From contig NC_088936.1 in NCBI RefSeq assembly GCF_033473495.1, forward strand, positions 2,294,001 to 2,358,000: a stretch of 64,000 bases of DNA. The letters run 5' to 3'. Under the pieces are notes generated by a model. That model ran no database searches. It worked only from the letters and a program-made list of their open reading frames with translations, and was not told the origin of the DNA. The stretch is from Cercospora beticola (Eukaryota > Ascomycota > Dothideomycetes > Mycosphaerellales > Mycosphaerellaceae). This document shows, piece by piece, positions 9,816-20,694 of the stretch. Position 1 is the first letter of the stretch. Each line of letters starts with the position of its first letter. The translations under genes were made by a program, and so were the position numbers.

Positions 9816-11745
9816 TGCCTCGCTATACTATTAATTATAGTTAATAGTATAACTTTATTAAGGAATATATAGAAGTAGATATACTCTAAGTTATAATCGT
9901 TTCTAAGCTTACTACCGAGAGTATTACGATATTAATACGTACCCTTAGCTATACTATATTAAGCTAGAACGTTCTTTATACTACTTAAAGGCCTAATTAG
10001 TATTTTAATAATAAATAGAAGCTATAACTATATATTATCTAGCTATATAACTTTATATATACTACTAATACTAATATAGTAGAGATTCTTAAACTAGAAG
10101 GATTCGTAATCGGTACTTATTACTATAGTATAATATATAAAGAGATAGGTTTATAGAAGTATAAATATAGTACTAGCCTACGAAGTCCTATTATATATCT
10201 CTATATAGTTATAAGTAGAAATAGATAGCTTCGGCTATACTAGTAAAGTATAGAGCGGCTAGATACTTATAGAAGTAGGAAGAAAGCGATAAAAAAAAAG
10301 TCTAGAAATCTATAGAAATATATACTAGACGAACTCTAACGAATACTATAAACTAGAGCTAGCGTAGCTAGAACTAATATAAGACCTAGTACTAAGAGAC
10401 TAGACTAGAATCTCTAGATAGTAAATTCTATCCTAGACTTAGAAGCTAGAATAGTAACCTAGTACTAAAATAAGCTAAAAAGAAGAAAGGAATATATTAT
10501 AATTAAAGCTTTAAAGTAAAGTAGGAAGAGTAGAGAGAAGTATAGGATAAAGTAGCTAAAACTATAAAGGAAAACATTCTAGTCTAGGTAGAAGGTAGGA
10601 TAATAAGCTAAATAAGAGGCCTAGAAACCTTTTAGAAAATACTTTAGAAAGAAAGAAGAATATACTTCTATATACTAGTATATATCTCTAGTACTACTAG
10701 GTTTAACTACTTATTCTAAGAGATTAGAAACTCTATCTATAGAGTCTATTTACTTACTAGGTCCTATAGTAGAATTATATAATAACTAGTAGAACTATAG
10801 AAATAGAAATATTTATCTAAAGTCTAGCTTTTCTAGATATCTTATAACTAACTCTAAAGGTAGAGTATCTAATAAAAGTAACTCTTATTCTATATTTAAG
10901 GCTATCTATAATAGAAGAGCTAGTTTAGAATACTACTACTTAATATAATTTCTATAAATATAGGTTATATAACTTAGATACTAAGTAAAGTAGAAAGTTT
11001 AGAGTAGAAGTATAATATTAGAGAGAGCTTCTACTATAGACTAGTAAGAAAGAGTTAGATATAAGATTAATATAGATACTAGTATAGAGATAAAGACTAT
11101 ATATATAGGCTAGAGTCTCTAAGCTAGTAGATAAAAGAATCGGACTTCTAAGTAAGTAATAATATAAGAAATAACTAAGGAGAACTACTATAAAGGATCT
11201 AAACTATTAAAATAATATAAATTATTCTAAGGAGAACTAGGAACTATAGAAGTAGTAGGCTATATAGAGCTTACTATAAAATATAAAAATATAAGAAGGT
11301 TTTTCTACTAGAGTACTAGTACGAGAGCTTTTCTACCTATAAAAAATATAGAGCGTACTACTTACTCTAGTTAAAAGAGGTAGACTAGTATATAAGAATT
11401 ATCTATCTAATATAGTACTAAATAAAAAGAAAAAGAAAAAAGGATTATTAGATTATTATTAGTAGAACTATAGAGGTCTATAGTAGAGTCGTTTAGTAGG
11501 CAGAATCTATATATATATAAAGATAAAGTATAATATTATCGGATAGTTTATAATATCTATACTACTACTATAGCGCTAAGTATACTACTAATAATTCTAG
11601 TAACTATATATACGCTACTATATACGATCTTAACCTAGAGAGCTTTTATAAGTATACTAAACGTATTCGTAAATACTATAGAGCCGTTATTATACCTAGA
11701 CTATTATATATAATCTTAATAGACGTATACTATAAATTTTAGTAT
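9816..11745. repeat. Unidentified RIP-degraded repeat sequence left of the Copia element
   Basis: This is strongly AT-rich sequence with no recognisable transposase, LTR or terminal inverted repeat. One plus-strand frame from 10,079 to about 10,460 reads as a degraded coding remnant: stops are almost all TAG, as expected from CAG or TGG, and stretches such as LKLEGFVIGTYYYSI lie between them. I do not recognise the family. Bases 11,348-11,417 recur at 25,916-25,986, so at least part belongs to a dispersed repeat. Confidence 0.5.
11348..11417. repeat. 70-bp repeat unit, copy 1 (second copy 25,916-25,986)
   Basis: The block starting atagagcgtactacttactc is repeated 14.6 kb away with differences that are nearly all transitions plus one A-run length change. 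Copy 2 keeps CG where copy 1 has TA (for example gaccggcgta against gactagtata), so copy 2 is the less mutated. The element it belongs to is unknown. Confidence 0.75.
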
Positions 11746-11975
11746 TATTAGAAAGTATAGTCTAGTTAGATATTCTAAGAAATACTTTAGGGATTAGAAT
11801 TAGGTAATATAGATTATATAATACTAGGTTATATAACCTAGCTAATACCTATCTTAGGAGTAAGATATAACCTATAACTAACTAATATAATTAACTCGGT
11901 TAGTTCCTACTTATTATCTCTACTTCTACTATATTATATCTATCTAACGAGTACCTACGAGAATATAATTTAATA
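11746..11975 (+). repeat. Copia 5' LTR (LTR-A)
   Basis: This 230-bp long terminal repeat starts tattagaaag and ends aatttaata. It matches LTR-B (24,804-25,034) and LTR-C (26,460-26,689) over its full length, with differences that are almost all transitions. The ends TA...TA are what TG...CA becomes after RIP. It is immediately followed by a primer binding site, which fixes it as the 5' LTR. The bases before it are agtat, and no matching 5-bp duplication follows LTR-B. Confidence 0.88.
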
Positions 11976-11990
11976 GGTTATAAGCCTAGG
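11976..11990 (+). other. Copia primer binding site, initiator-Met tRNA half type
   Basis: The bases directly after LTR-A read ggttataagcctagg. The complement of the anticodon arm of eukaryotic initiator tRNA-Met, cleaved in the anticodon loop, is GGTTATGAGCCC. The two differences here (G to A after T, C to T before A) are exactly RIP-type changes. Internal tRNA-iMet priming is known for Drosophila copia and related elements, so its use here is an inference from the match. Confidence 0.65.
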
Positions 11991-11999
11991 TTTATAGAG

Positions 12000-13537
12000 A
12001 GGCTCTAAGTAGTAAGAGTTAGCCTTCTTATCCTTAAAGTAATACGTATTACCTCTTATAGGACCTATAGTATTAACTAGATAGAGAAGTAGGAAAAGAG
12101 TATAAGAGAGACTAGAAGTATATCCTATCTATACTACTTTAAAGCTTTAGAAGATTCTAGTTATAAGCTAGAAGTCTCTAAAGAGTAGGTAAAATAGAGA
12201 AAAGCTTAGTAAGATATACTCTACTTTAAAAGAGAAGTATACTAAAAGAGTATAAAAAGGAAAGAATTAGCTTTAGACTATAGTATCTAAGTAGATAAGA
12301 CTAGGCCTAAGTACTAAGTACTACTAATACTTTAGAACTAGCTAGTAGTACTCTTCTAAAAAAGTAGATCTTTTAGAAGTTCTCTACCTAAGAACCTAAC
12401 TAACTTCTATAAGAGAGAAGAGTTCTTAGATACCTTAGCTAAGAGAGAAGAGTTTTAGTAACTAGAGAAGATAGAAATCTAGAAGCTACTAATTAGATTA
12501 AAAGAGCTTATATTTCTAGAGTTTAGATTTATTTATTTAATTTTATAAAAATAGATTTAATAAGTAAATTAAATAGAAGGAGAATACTAATCCTAATAAG
12601 AGAGAACTAGAAACTATAGTTTAAGCTATAGAAGAATATACTTAGAAAAAAAGAAATCTTCTAGATAATCTTAGACTTAAAAGGATTATTAGTATCTACT
12701 CTAGCTAAAGCTAAAGTATCTAAGGCTTTATTAAGTAAAGGGAAAGGTACTATATTTTTAGAGTTTAGCCTAAAATAGTAGAAGGATAATATAAAAGCAA
12801 TCTATATTCTAATAGAAAGTCTTTATATAGATAACTAAGATAAGGTAATAAATAAGATAAGAGTATATAATATCTAGATAAAGCTATATAGGAAATATAG
12901 TAAAGTCTAATAGGTATATATAATAGCTATTATCTAAGAATTTATAACTTTTAAAATAGAACTAGAGAATATAATTAGGAAATTATAGATCTACTTTAGT
13001 AATCTTAGAAGAAGGATTATAGAGATTAACTAGAGAGAGTTATACTATAAGACTCCTAATATAAGAATTAAGTATCTACTCTTTATACTCCTAGCTAAGT
13101 ATAAGAGTATAAAGTAGACTATTTAAGCTTAGAAGAACTTAGACTCTAAAGAAATCCTCTAACTTCTTAAAGTAGAGGAGTTAATATAGTATAGATACTA
13201 GTTATAAGAAATAGTAATATTTACTAAAAGAAGAGAAATCTAAAGTATAAAGCTAAAATACTACCTCTATAAGAAGAAGTATTTTAGAGATATTACTAAG
13301 TATCTATACTTTAATAAAGCTAAGAGAACTATTAATTTAAAATAGGCTAGTAGAGTAGAGAAGAGAAGAATACTATCTAGAGAGAGTATATTTAGGAGGA
13401 GATCTTTACTAAATAAAGAAGTATTAAAAGAAATAGTAAAGAAACTTAACTTAAAAGTCTAATCTCTTAAAAAGAGATAAACTTTAAGAAAGTTTTCTAA
13501 GAAAGTATATACTATCTAAGAAGATATAGAACCTTCT
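12000..13537 (+). pseudogene. Copia gag remnant, interrupted by the chromovirus
   Basis: This is leader and gag coding sequence broken by many TAG and TAA stops. Near 13,255-13,330 the frame reads KLKYYLYKKKYF...YLYFNKAKRTI, which fits a CCHC zinc knuckle with its cysteines mutated to tyrosine (TGC to TAC). The frame continues after 20,690, on the far side of the Gypsy insertion. Confidence 0.65.
13533..13537. repeat. Target site duplication, left copy (cttct)
   Basis: The five bases cttct directly precede the 5' LTR of the chromovirus and recur directly after its 3' LTR at 20,690-20,694. This is the 5-bp duplication expected from Ty3/Gypsy integration, and it gives base-exact element ends. 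Confidence 0.9.
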
Positions 13538-13721
13538 TATTACGACCTCGCCTACGATATAGTAGTAAATAGTCTTAACGGCACGTAACGCTATATATAT
13601 ATCGTAGTATAGCACGTTCTACGATACGCGTTTCTTATATTTAGTCGCGCGTTCTCTCGCGCTCTCCTTAGATATCTTATCTTACGACTTCTATTCTACT
13701 ACGATATTATATACTATTATA
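13538..13721 (+). repeat. Chromovirus 5' LTR
   Basis: This 184-bp LTR runs from tattacgacc to actattata. Against the 3' LTR I count 15 differences, all transitions, and no indels. Five of the differing positions are adjacent pairs in which one copy has CG and the other TA. Confidence 0.92.
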
Positions 13722-13999
13722 CTTCGTAAGACTAATCTATACGACTAGGTTTATACGGTTTATAGTTTATAGTAAGTCGCTACGATAAAGCGCGATATCG
13801 ACAATTATATAGTATATAGTATAAATATAGTAGGTCGCTATATTAAGCGCGACTCTCTTTTTTTATATATATAGTTTATAGTCTACTCGTTATCTTAATA
13901 ATAGCGAAGCCGAGTAGTATTAGTAGTAAGAATAGCTACTACTACTCCTTCCGCGTATCGCTTTTAAACGACTACGTCGAGTTATAATTATAGACCTAG

Positions 14000-15950
14000 A
14001 GCCGCGACCTAGATAGTAAGTTCGCTTAACGATAGAAGGCTATTAAAGAATAACTTACTACTATCGAAGAAGCTACCGAACCTAAAGAAGAACCTATTAA
14101 CCTTCTCGAGTTCTAACTCGCTCTTACCGAATAAGACGAGATTACCTTCTAAGATAATACTAGTAAGGAAGTCTATATCTCTACTAACTAGCTATAGAAT
14201 CTAAGCGCTTTTAAGCTCTATAACTAAGTCCGAGCTACCCTAGAAGGTATATATACTATTATTCGTTACCTTTACTTCGATTACTATATAGCTCTTTAGT
14301 AACTCGAAGGCCTTTAAGCTATATATAACCTTAATTAAGAGAAGTACTACGCCCTCTCTCGTTAAGCCGACCGCCTCGAAGCCGAGAATACCTAGCTTAG
14401 CGATAACCTCGAAGAGTCTAGGAAGCGACTCGAAGATATAATAGGCCTCTCGTCCGACGATACTACTAAGAAGGTCGTTAAAGACCTTATAACTAATATT
14501 ACCGAATTTAAGGAGATAGCTAAATATTACTATAACTATAGTAAGGACCTCGAAGCTAATATCGAGGAGCTTAAAGTACGTATTATATAGCTTAAGGAGT
14601 AAGAGTTAGTAGAAAGCTAGGATATAGATCTTATATTATCTATATTAAGAAAGGATAATACTACTCTAATAAAGAAGAAGACTGCTTTAAGTAAGGCTAA
14701 TAAGAAGCTATAGAAGAAGATCGACGAGAGCTATAGTTGCGACTCCGATCGTAATACGCGTCCGCGCTATTATTCTCTATCTCTATAGTCGCGCCGCTAG
14801 TATAGTAATCTAGGTCCTAATAACTCCGACTCCGATTCTAATTCGAGTCGTAGCTCTAGCCGACTACCTAACCGCTCTTATAATAGCGGCTATAGTAATA
14901 GCCGTCGTAGTAATAGCCGCGACCTACCTTATAGCTACGACTATAATAGTACTCGCAAGATACTTCGCTTTAAGATACTAGGCGCAGACTCGGCCGTAAC
15001 GATACTATTATAGATCGACTCCCTTCTTAGGATCGGTATTTAGATAGCTCGTAGTATCCGTTACCTAGAGAAGTTTAGTATAGATAGTAAGCCTCTATTC
15101 GATAAGTAGCTCCTTAATATAGACTACTTCCTAGTAAATACTATTTTCTAATTAGCCGATCGGGCTATAACTTAGCTCCTTACTATAACTAAGAGCAACG
15201 TTCGCGTACTACTCGAACTCTATATTAATACTCGCCTCTCCTCGTTCGTTTAAAAGAGCTCTATTACTAACCTATTTACCTCTATCGATAAGATACTTAT
15301 CTTCCTAGTCGAGCGCTACGGCTAGCGCGATATTACTAGTAAGTCTTTTATAGATATATCTAAGCTTAAGTAGAAGGAGAGTTAACTATTCTCCGAGTAC
15401 TATACTAAGTTTTAGAGCCTACGCTCCTGCGTCGCTATAACTAAGGAAATCGAGATATAGATACTCGAGAATTTACTTTATTATCGTTACTAGAACCGAC
15501 TAGTTAATAGTACGCCGCCGACTACTCTTAAGGAGCTCGTTAATAAGCTATATAATATCGAGACTAGTTTTGCCCGTCTTAACTAGAATAAGAAGGACTC
15601 TAAGAAGGAGAGTAGTAATAACGCTAGCAATAATAATACTAGTAATAATAGTAATAGTAACGGTAGTAATAGTCGTAACTATAGCAATAGATATAGTAGT
15701 AATACTACGTCCTTATCTAATCTACTCCTATACGCCGACCTCTCTAATAAGTATAAGAACTTAAAGCCTCTATCCGAGGACTAGTGCGCTAGTTTAATCC
15801 GTAGTAGTTACTATCTCCGCTACTACGAACCGAGTTACTACTCTCGTAATCCTACTTACGTTCTTAAGAAGTACGTAGGCCCTAACGCTAACGCTATAAT
15901 TACGGGCTCTAGCGCTAGTAATACCGCTAGTAATACTACTAGTACTACTT
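14000..15950 (+). pseudogene. Chromovirus gag remnant
   Basis: The frame encodes a helical, Glu/Lys-rich capsid-like region (readable pieces include AKYYYNYSKDLEANIEELK), a Ser/Asn-rich linker near 15,600-15,720 and a degraded CCHC knuckle near 15,818-15,855 (RYYEPSYYSRNP, with Cys and His changed to Tyr). TAG stops recur throughout. A 64-residue open frame at 15,570-15,764 is an accidental reading of the Ser/Asn repeat in another frame. Confidence 0.7.
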
Positions 15951-15999
15951 AGAACTAGAGAAATACCTAGACCTTCTCTCGAGTACGACGAGCGGAGGT

Positions 16000-18900
16000 T
16001 ATAGCGATAAAGTTAATATATAGGAGATACTAAAGGTATACTTACTTACTATATTAGATATAGCTAAGAGCCTTAGAGTAATACTAGAGATTACCGACTA
16101 GTTTATTATAGATACTATAGTAAATAGTATCTAGGCTAAGGCCTATCTTAACTATAGTATAAACTCTCGTTATATTAACTTATCTTTCGTATATAAAAAT
16201 AATTTCTCTTTAATTCTACTCGAATAGGCTAGGAAGCTTAGACTAGAGTCGGAAGTTACCGCTCTATTAGATATTACCGCCGTCGCCGAAGTTAAACTAG
16301 ATATTAGCGACTATAGGGAGCTATTCTACGCGTTTATTATATATTTAAGCTCTACGTACGACCTCGTAATTAGAAAAGGATAGTTTAACTAATATAATCC
16401 TAATATTATATAGCTAGATAATTATATTACCTTCCTATATAAAGACTATCGAGAATATATAGTATACTGCTCTATAGAAGTTTCTAGCAAGTATATCTCT
16501 AGTAGTAACCTAGTTACCGATATTAAAGAGATTAGCCCGACTACGCTATACTATATAGCGTATTAATAAGGGACTAAGGTTTATATAATATAGATAGCCG
16601 GACTAGACGAGAGGCGTTAAGTACCTCTCGATAGCCTAACCGCGTACGTAATAAGGACGATTAAGTCTTAAACTATACTATACCGAGGAGGTTCCGCTAT
16701 AATTATAATTAATTAATACGTTAGGTAAGCGTATACTAACGCTATAGCCGCAGCCGACTTTAAGAAGTTTATAACTAGTACTATAAACTAGGTAGATCTA
16801 AAAGTAATTATAGACCGCCTACTAATAGAATACTAAGACTTTGCCGACCTATTCGATAGGTACGAAGCCGATAAGCTACTACTATACTATCCCGGCTTAG
16901 ATTATAAAATTAAGCTTAAAGAAGGCGCTATTCTACTATTTAAACGACCTTACCTAATATTATAGTAGCAGAATAAGGTAATTAAGAAATAGATTAATAA
17001 CTAGCTCGAGAAGAGCAATATACGCGCTTCTATATCTCCCGCTATAGTACTAGTTCTTATCGTTAAGAAGCCGAACGGAGGACTCTACGTATACCTTAAT
17101 TATCGGAGTTTAAACGCGCTAATAATTAAGTCGCGCTACCTAATACTCTTAGTCTAGGAAACTCTCGACCGGATTACTAGAAAGGAGTAGTTTACTAAGA
17201 TAGACGTAATTATAGCGTTTAACTATATCCGCGTCGCTACTAGAGATAAATAGAAGATAGTATTTACTACTAGATACGGATAGTTTAAGTATATAGTAAT
17301 ACCCTTTAGCCTTTATAATATACTAGGTACTTTCTAAAGTTATATTAATAATACGCTAAGAGAGTTCCTTAATAACTTCTACTTAGCCTACCTAGATAAC
17401 TATCTCGTCTTCTCTAATTTACGCGAATAGTATATATAGTATATTCGTCGCGTAATTAGAGAGGCTTCGAGCCGCTAGCTTATAGCTAGACATTAATAAG
17501 TACGAGTTCTTCGTATATAAAACTAAGTATCTTAGTATAATTATTAGTCGCAATAGTATTAGAATAGACCTAGAGAAGGTTTAAGCTATATAAGATTAGC
17601 AAATACCTAGCTATATTAAAGATATTTAAGTATTCTTAGAGTTTACGAACTTCTACTATAAGTTTATCGATAAGTTCGGCAGACTAGTAGCGCTACTAAC
17701 TGCTCTTACTAAGAAGGAGACTAATAGTGCGTCCGATAAAAAGAAATACGTACTATTTAACTAGACGACTAAGTACGAGGCTGCCTTCTAAGTACTAAAG
17801 GTCGCGTTCCTTAAGGCGCTAGTACTAGCTCTATTCCGACCTAGCTAGAAGATAATACTAGAAATAGATACTTCCGATTTTATTATAGCCGTAGTACTCT
17901 CTTAGCAAAACCTAGATATAGGTATATAGTATCTAGTAGTATATATATCTAAGAAGATATTACTAGTAGAATATAACTACGAGATCTACGATAAGGAGTT
18001 ACTAGCAATCGTATAAGCCTTTAAAGAATAGCGCCCTAAACTTATAATAGAGAGAGAGGAAGAAGATAGCGACTTCGAGCGTTTCTAGGACGATAAATAT
18101 ATCTAAGTACTATCCGACTATAAGAACCTTAAGTATTTTATAACGACTAAATAGCTTAATCGTCGACAAGCGAGATAGGCTAAGTTCTTGTCGCAATTTA
18201 ACTTTAAGATTATATATAGACCTAGCGTTTAAGGCACTAAACCTAATAGCCTAATAAGGAGATCCTAGGACCTTCTATCGTCTCTAGATAACCTACGAAA
18301 TTAGTATTAGAATTAGATACTACTTCCGGAATACTGCCTTAACCTACTCGTAGTAGCTACGATAACTCTTAAAGAGGATATTCTAGAACTCTCTCTACTA
18401 TCTAAAATAATAGAATAACTATACTAGGAGCCGGTAGTCCTTTAAGCCTTATAGTAATTCTAGAAAGGCGAAATAGTAGATATACTACGTTAGTATAAGA
18501 TCGATTAAGCGTTAGTCCGGCTATAATAAGACAGGTTTTTTATTACTAACCGCTACGGCGAGTTAAGCTTACTAATCCCGCCGACTAACTCCGAAACGAT
18601 ATATCTCGCTCGTATAGAGATTATTCGTAGCTATTATAATACCGCCCTCGTAGGCTACTTAGGTATCGCGAAGATATTCGAACTAGTTATAAGGACGTAT
18701 ATATAGCTATACGCCTAATAGATAGTTAAGCGCTATATACGTAATTATAAGGTATATCGTATAACGAAGGCAACCTACTAAGTATATAGTAGACTCCTAG
18801 CACTATTGCCGGTACTATATAAACTATAGTAGGATATAGCTATAGACTTTATCGTCGACCTACTACTAAGTAAAAGCGTTAAGGGAGTTACTTATAAGAA

Positions 18901-19990
18901 CATTCTAATAATTATAGACTATTTAATAAAGGAGAGACATTTCGTACTAGCCTAGAAGCTTAACGCTAAATACGTAGCTCGCCTATTTATTAAATACGTT
19001 ATATTACGGCATAGGCTATACTAAACTATAGTAATCGATAGAGGTACTAACTAGCTTTCGACGTTCTTTAAGAGAGTTAGTATAATCCTAGGAATTAAGT
19101 AGAAACTATCTATAGCGTTCTACTCCGAAACCGATAGATAGTCTAAGAACTCTAATAAAGAACTAGAATAGTACCTTCGTTCGTTCTATAATTATACTTA
19201 GATAAACTAGATAGATTTCCTGCCTATAGCCGAGTTTGCGATTAATAACTACGCCTCCGAAGTTATAATAGTCTTACTATTCTTCGCTAACTATAGTTAT
19301 AATCTACGCCTAGCTAGTAGTACTAACTTAGCTAATACTAAAGCTATATATAGAGTAATTCTACTAGGCTAGCCTCGAATCGACTTCGTAGCTACTAATA
19401 CGTATAGCACGCGGCTAAACTAGATCTACGAGTTCGTTCGATAGAATATATACTTAGTATAAGCGCTTTAAGCCGATAATACTAACTAATATAGGCTGCC
19501 TGCCCCTACTTACTAAGTAGGTAACCTTATTTATATTAGTACTAAGAATTAGTCGACGTATAGACCTACTAAGAAACTCGACTTTAAATTCTCTAGGCCG
19601 TATAAAGTGCTAGAAGTACTTCTACGTAACGCCTACTACGTTAATCTGCTACCTAATATTTAGAAATACTTAGTCTTCTACTCTAACCTCTTACGTAAAG
19701 CCGATAACGATCCGCTACTAGGGCAAGACTCGCTAGTAGCCGGCCTACTACTACTAATCGAAGTTATATAAGAAGATAGAATAGAGAAAGAATAGAAGGT
19801 TAAAGAGATTACTAATAGTACTATTCGGCAACTAGTACGCGGATAATAGAGATAGCTAGGCAGAGAGCCGAGGCTAATATTTAAAGTAAAATAGACGGGT
19901 TATACTAAGCTAACTTAGAAGCCTATAGAATCTCTTTAAGATATATCCGAAGAACTAGTAGCGTTCTATACGAGGCAACTCGATAGTATA
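16000..19990 (+). pseudogene. Chromovirus pol remnant: protease, RT, RNase H, integrase, chromodomain
   Basis: In one frame the RT reads RASISPAIVLVLIVKKPNGG, then DRITR-stop-E, FTKIDVIIAFNYIRVATRD and YLDNYLVFS, matching the fungal chromovirus RT order. RNase H reads FTNFYYKFIDKFGRLVALLT and ILEIDTSDF...AVVLS. The integrase core includes AIDFIVDLLLSKS and TIVIDRGTN. The chromodomain reads FKVK-stop-TGYTKLT-stop-KPIESL, both tryptophans having become TAG. Every domain holds stops, nearly all explained by CpA or TpG change. Confidence 0.85.
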
Positions 19991-20493
19991 TCTATATACT
20001 CTAACTCTAACTAGATAATAGAAGCAAAGGAGTTTAGCGAACCTAGTAAGGATTAGCGTATTACTCCGAGCGTAGAGGCGCGACGTATAATACGTTCGTC
20101 GGCTTCGGCCTCTATACGAGCGAGTACTATCTCGACTCTAGACTATACTACGATATAGGTAAGCTACTTTACGCTAAGGCTCTAAGAGGATTAGTAGGTA
20201 CCTATACTAAGTTTAGACCTATATAGAAGCGCTAGTTCTTAGAGTAGTACTTCTAGTACGAGTATACTAGTAGAGACTAGTAGTTGCCTAGTAGAGGCTA
20301 GTAACGAGCACGATATAGTAGACTACGCGTATAAGTACTAGATAGGCTAAGTTAGCGATACGCTAGAATAGTAGGACTTAGATTAAGGAGTTTAGATTAG
20401 TAAACAAGGCGTTTAGTACGGCTAATAATAAGTTAGAGGTATTTCTAAGGCTCTAATTAGTTAACCTCTACCTCTAAGAATAGAGGCAAGTTT

Positions 20494-20505
20494 AGAGGGA
20501 GGTAG
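20494..20505 (+). other. Chromovirus polypurine tract
   Basis: The twelve bases agagggaggtag lie immediately before the 3' LTR, the place and composition expected of the plus-strand primer used in reverse transcription. Confidence 0.7.
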
Positions 20506-20689
20506 TATTACGACCTCGCCTACGATATAGTAGTAAACGGTCTTAATAGTACGTAACGCCGTATATATATCGTAGTACGGTACGTTCTACGATATACGTT
20601 TCTTATATTTAGTCGCGCGTTCTCTCGCGCTCTCCTTAGATACCTTATCTTACGACTTCTGTTCTACTACGACATTATATACTATTATA
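20506..20689 (+). repeat. Chromovirus 3' LTR
   Basis: This is the 184-bp direct copy of 13,538-13,721. It retains more CG than the 5' copy at several of the differing sites. It is followed by the right target duplication. Confidence 0.92.
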
Positions 20690-20694
20690 CTTCT
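20690..20694. repeat. Target site duplication, right copy (cttct)
   Basis: This is identical to 13,533-13,537 and marks the right end of the nested insertion. Confidence 0.9.

Larger units (their letters stand above)
13538..20689 (+). mobile_element. Ty3/Gypsy chromovirus, full length (7,152 bp), RIP-inactivated, nested in Copia
   Basis: The element is complete from LTR to LTR with a perfect 5-bp target duplication. The internal order is gag (about 14,000-15,950), protease, reverse transcriptase (about 16,900-17,520), RNase H (about 17,620-18,030), integrase (about 18,560-19,480) and a chromodomain (about 19,870-19,970). The RT motif YLDD reads YLDN at 17,388-17,402. A purine-rich tract (agagggaggtag, 20,494-20,505) precedes the 3' LTR. 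Stops interrupt every domain, so it cannot encode its own enzymes. It is less AT-shifted than the surrounding Copia: CpG survives and long runs stay readable, suggesting younger insertion or fewer RIP rounds. Confidence 0.93.

Noticed and set aside
11741..11745. Target duplication for the outer Copia element
   Set aside because: agtat before LTR-A does not match the bases after LTR-B; agtac near the end of LTR-C is similar but would require an arbitrary LTR end.
15570..15764. 64-codon open frame inside the chromovirus rich in Ile and Val
   Set aside because: It is an out-of-frame reading of a degenerate Ser/Asn-rich gag linker.
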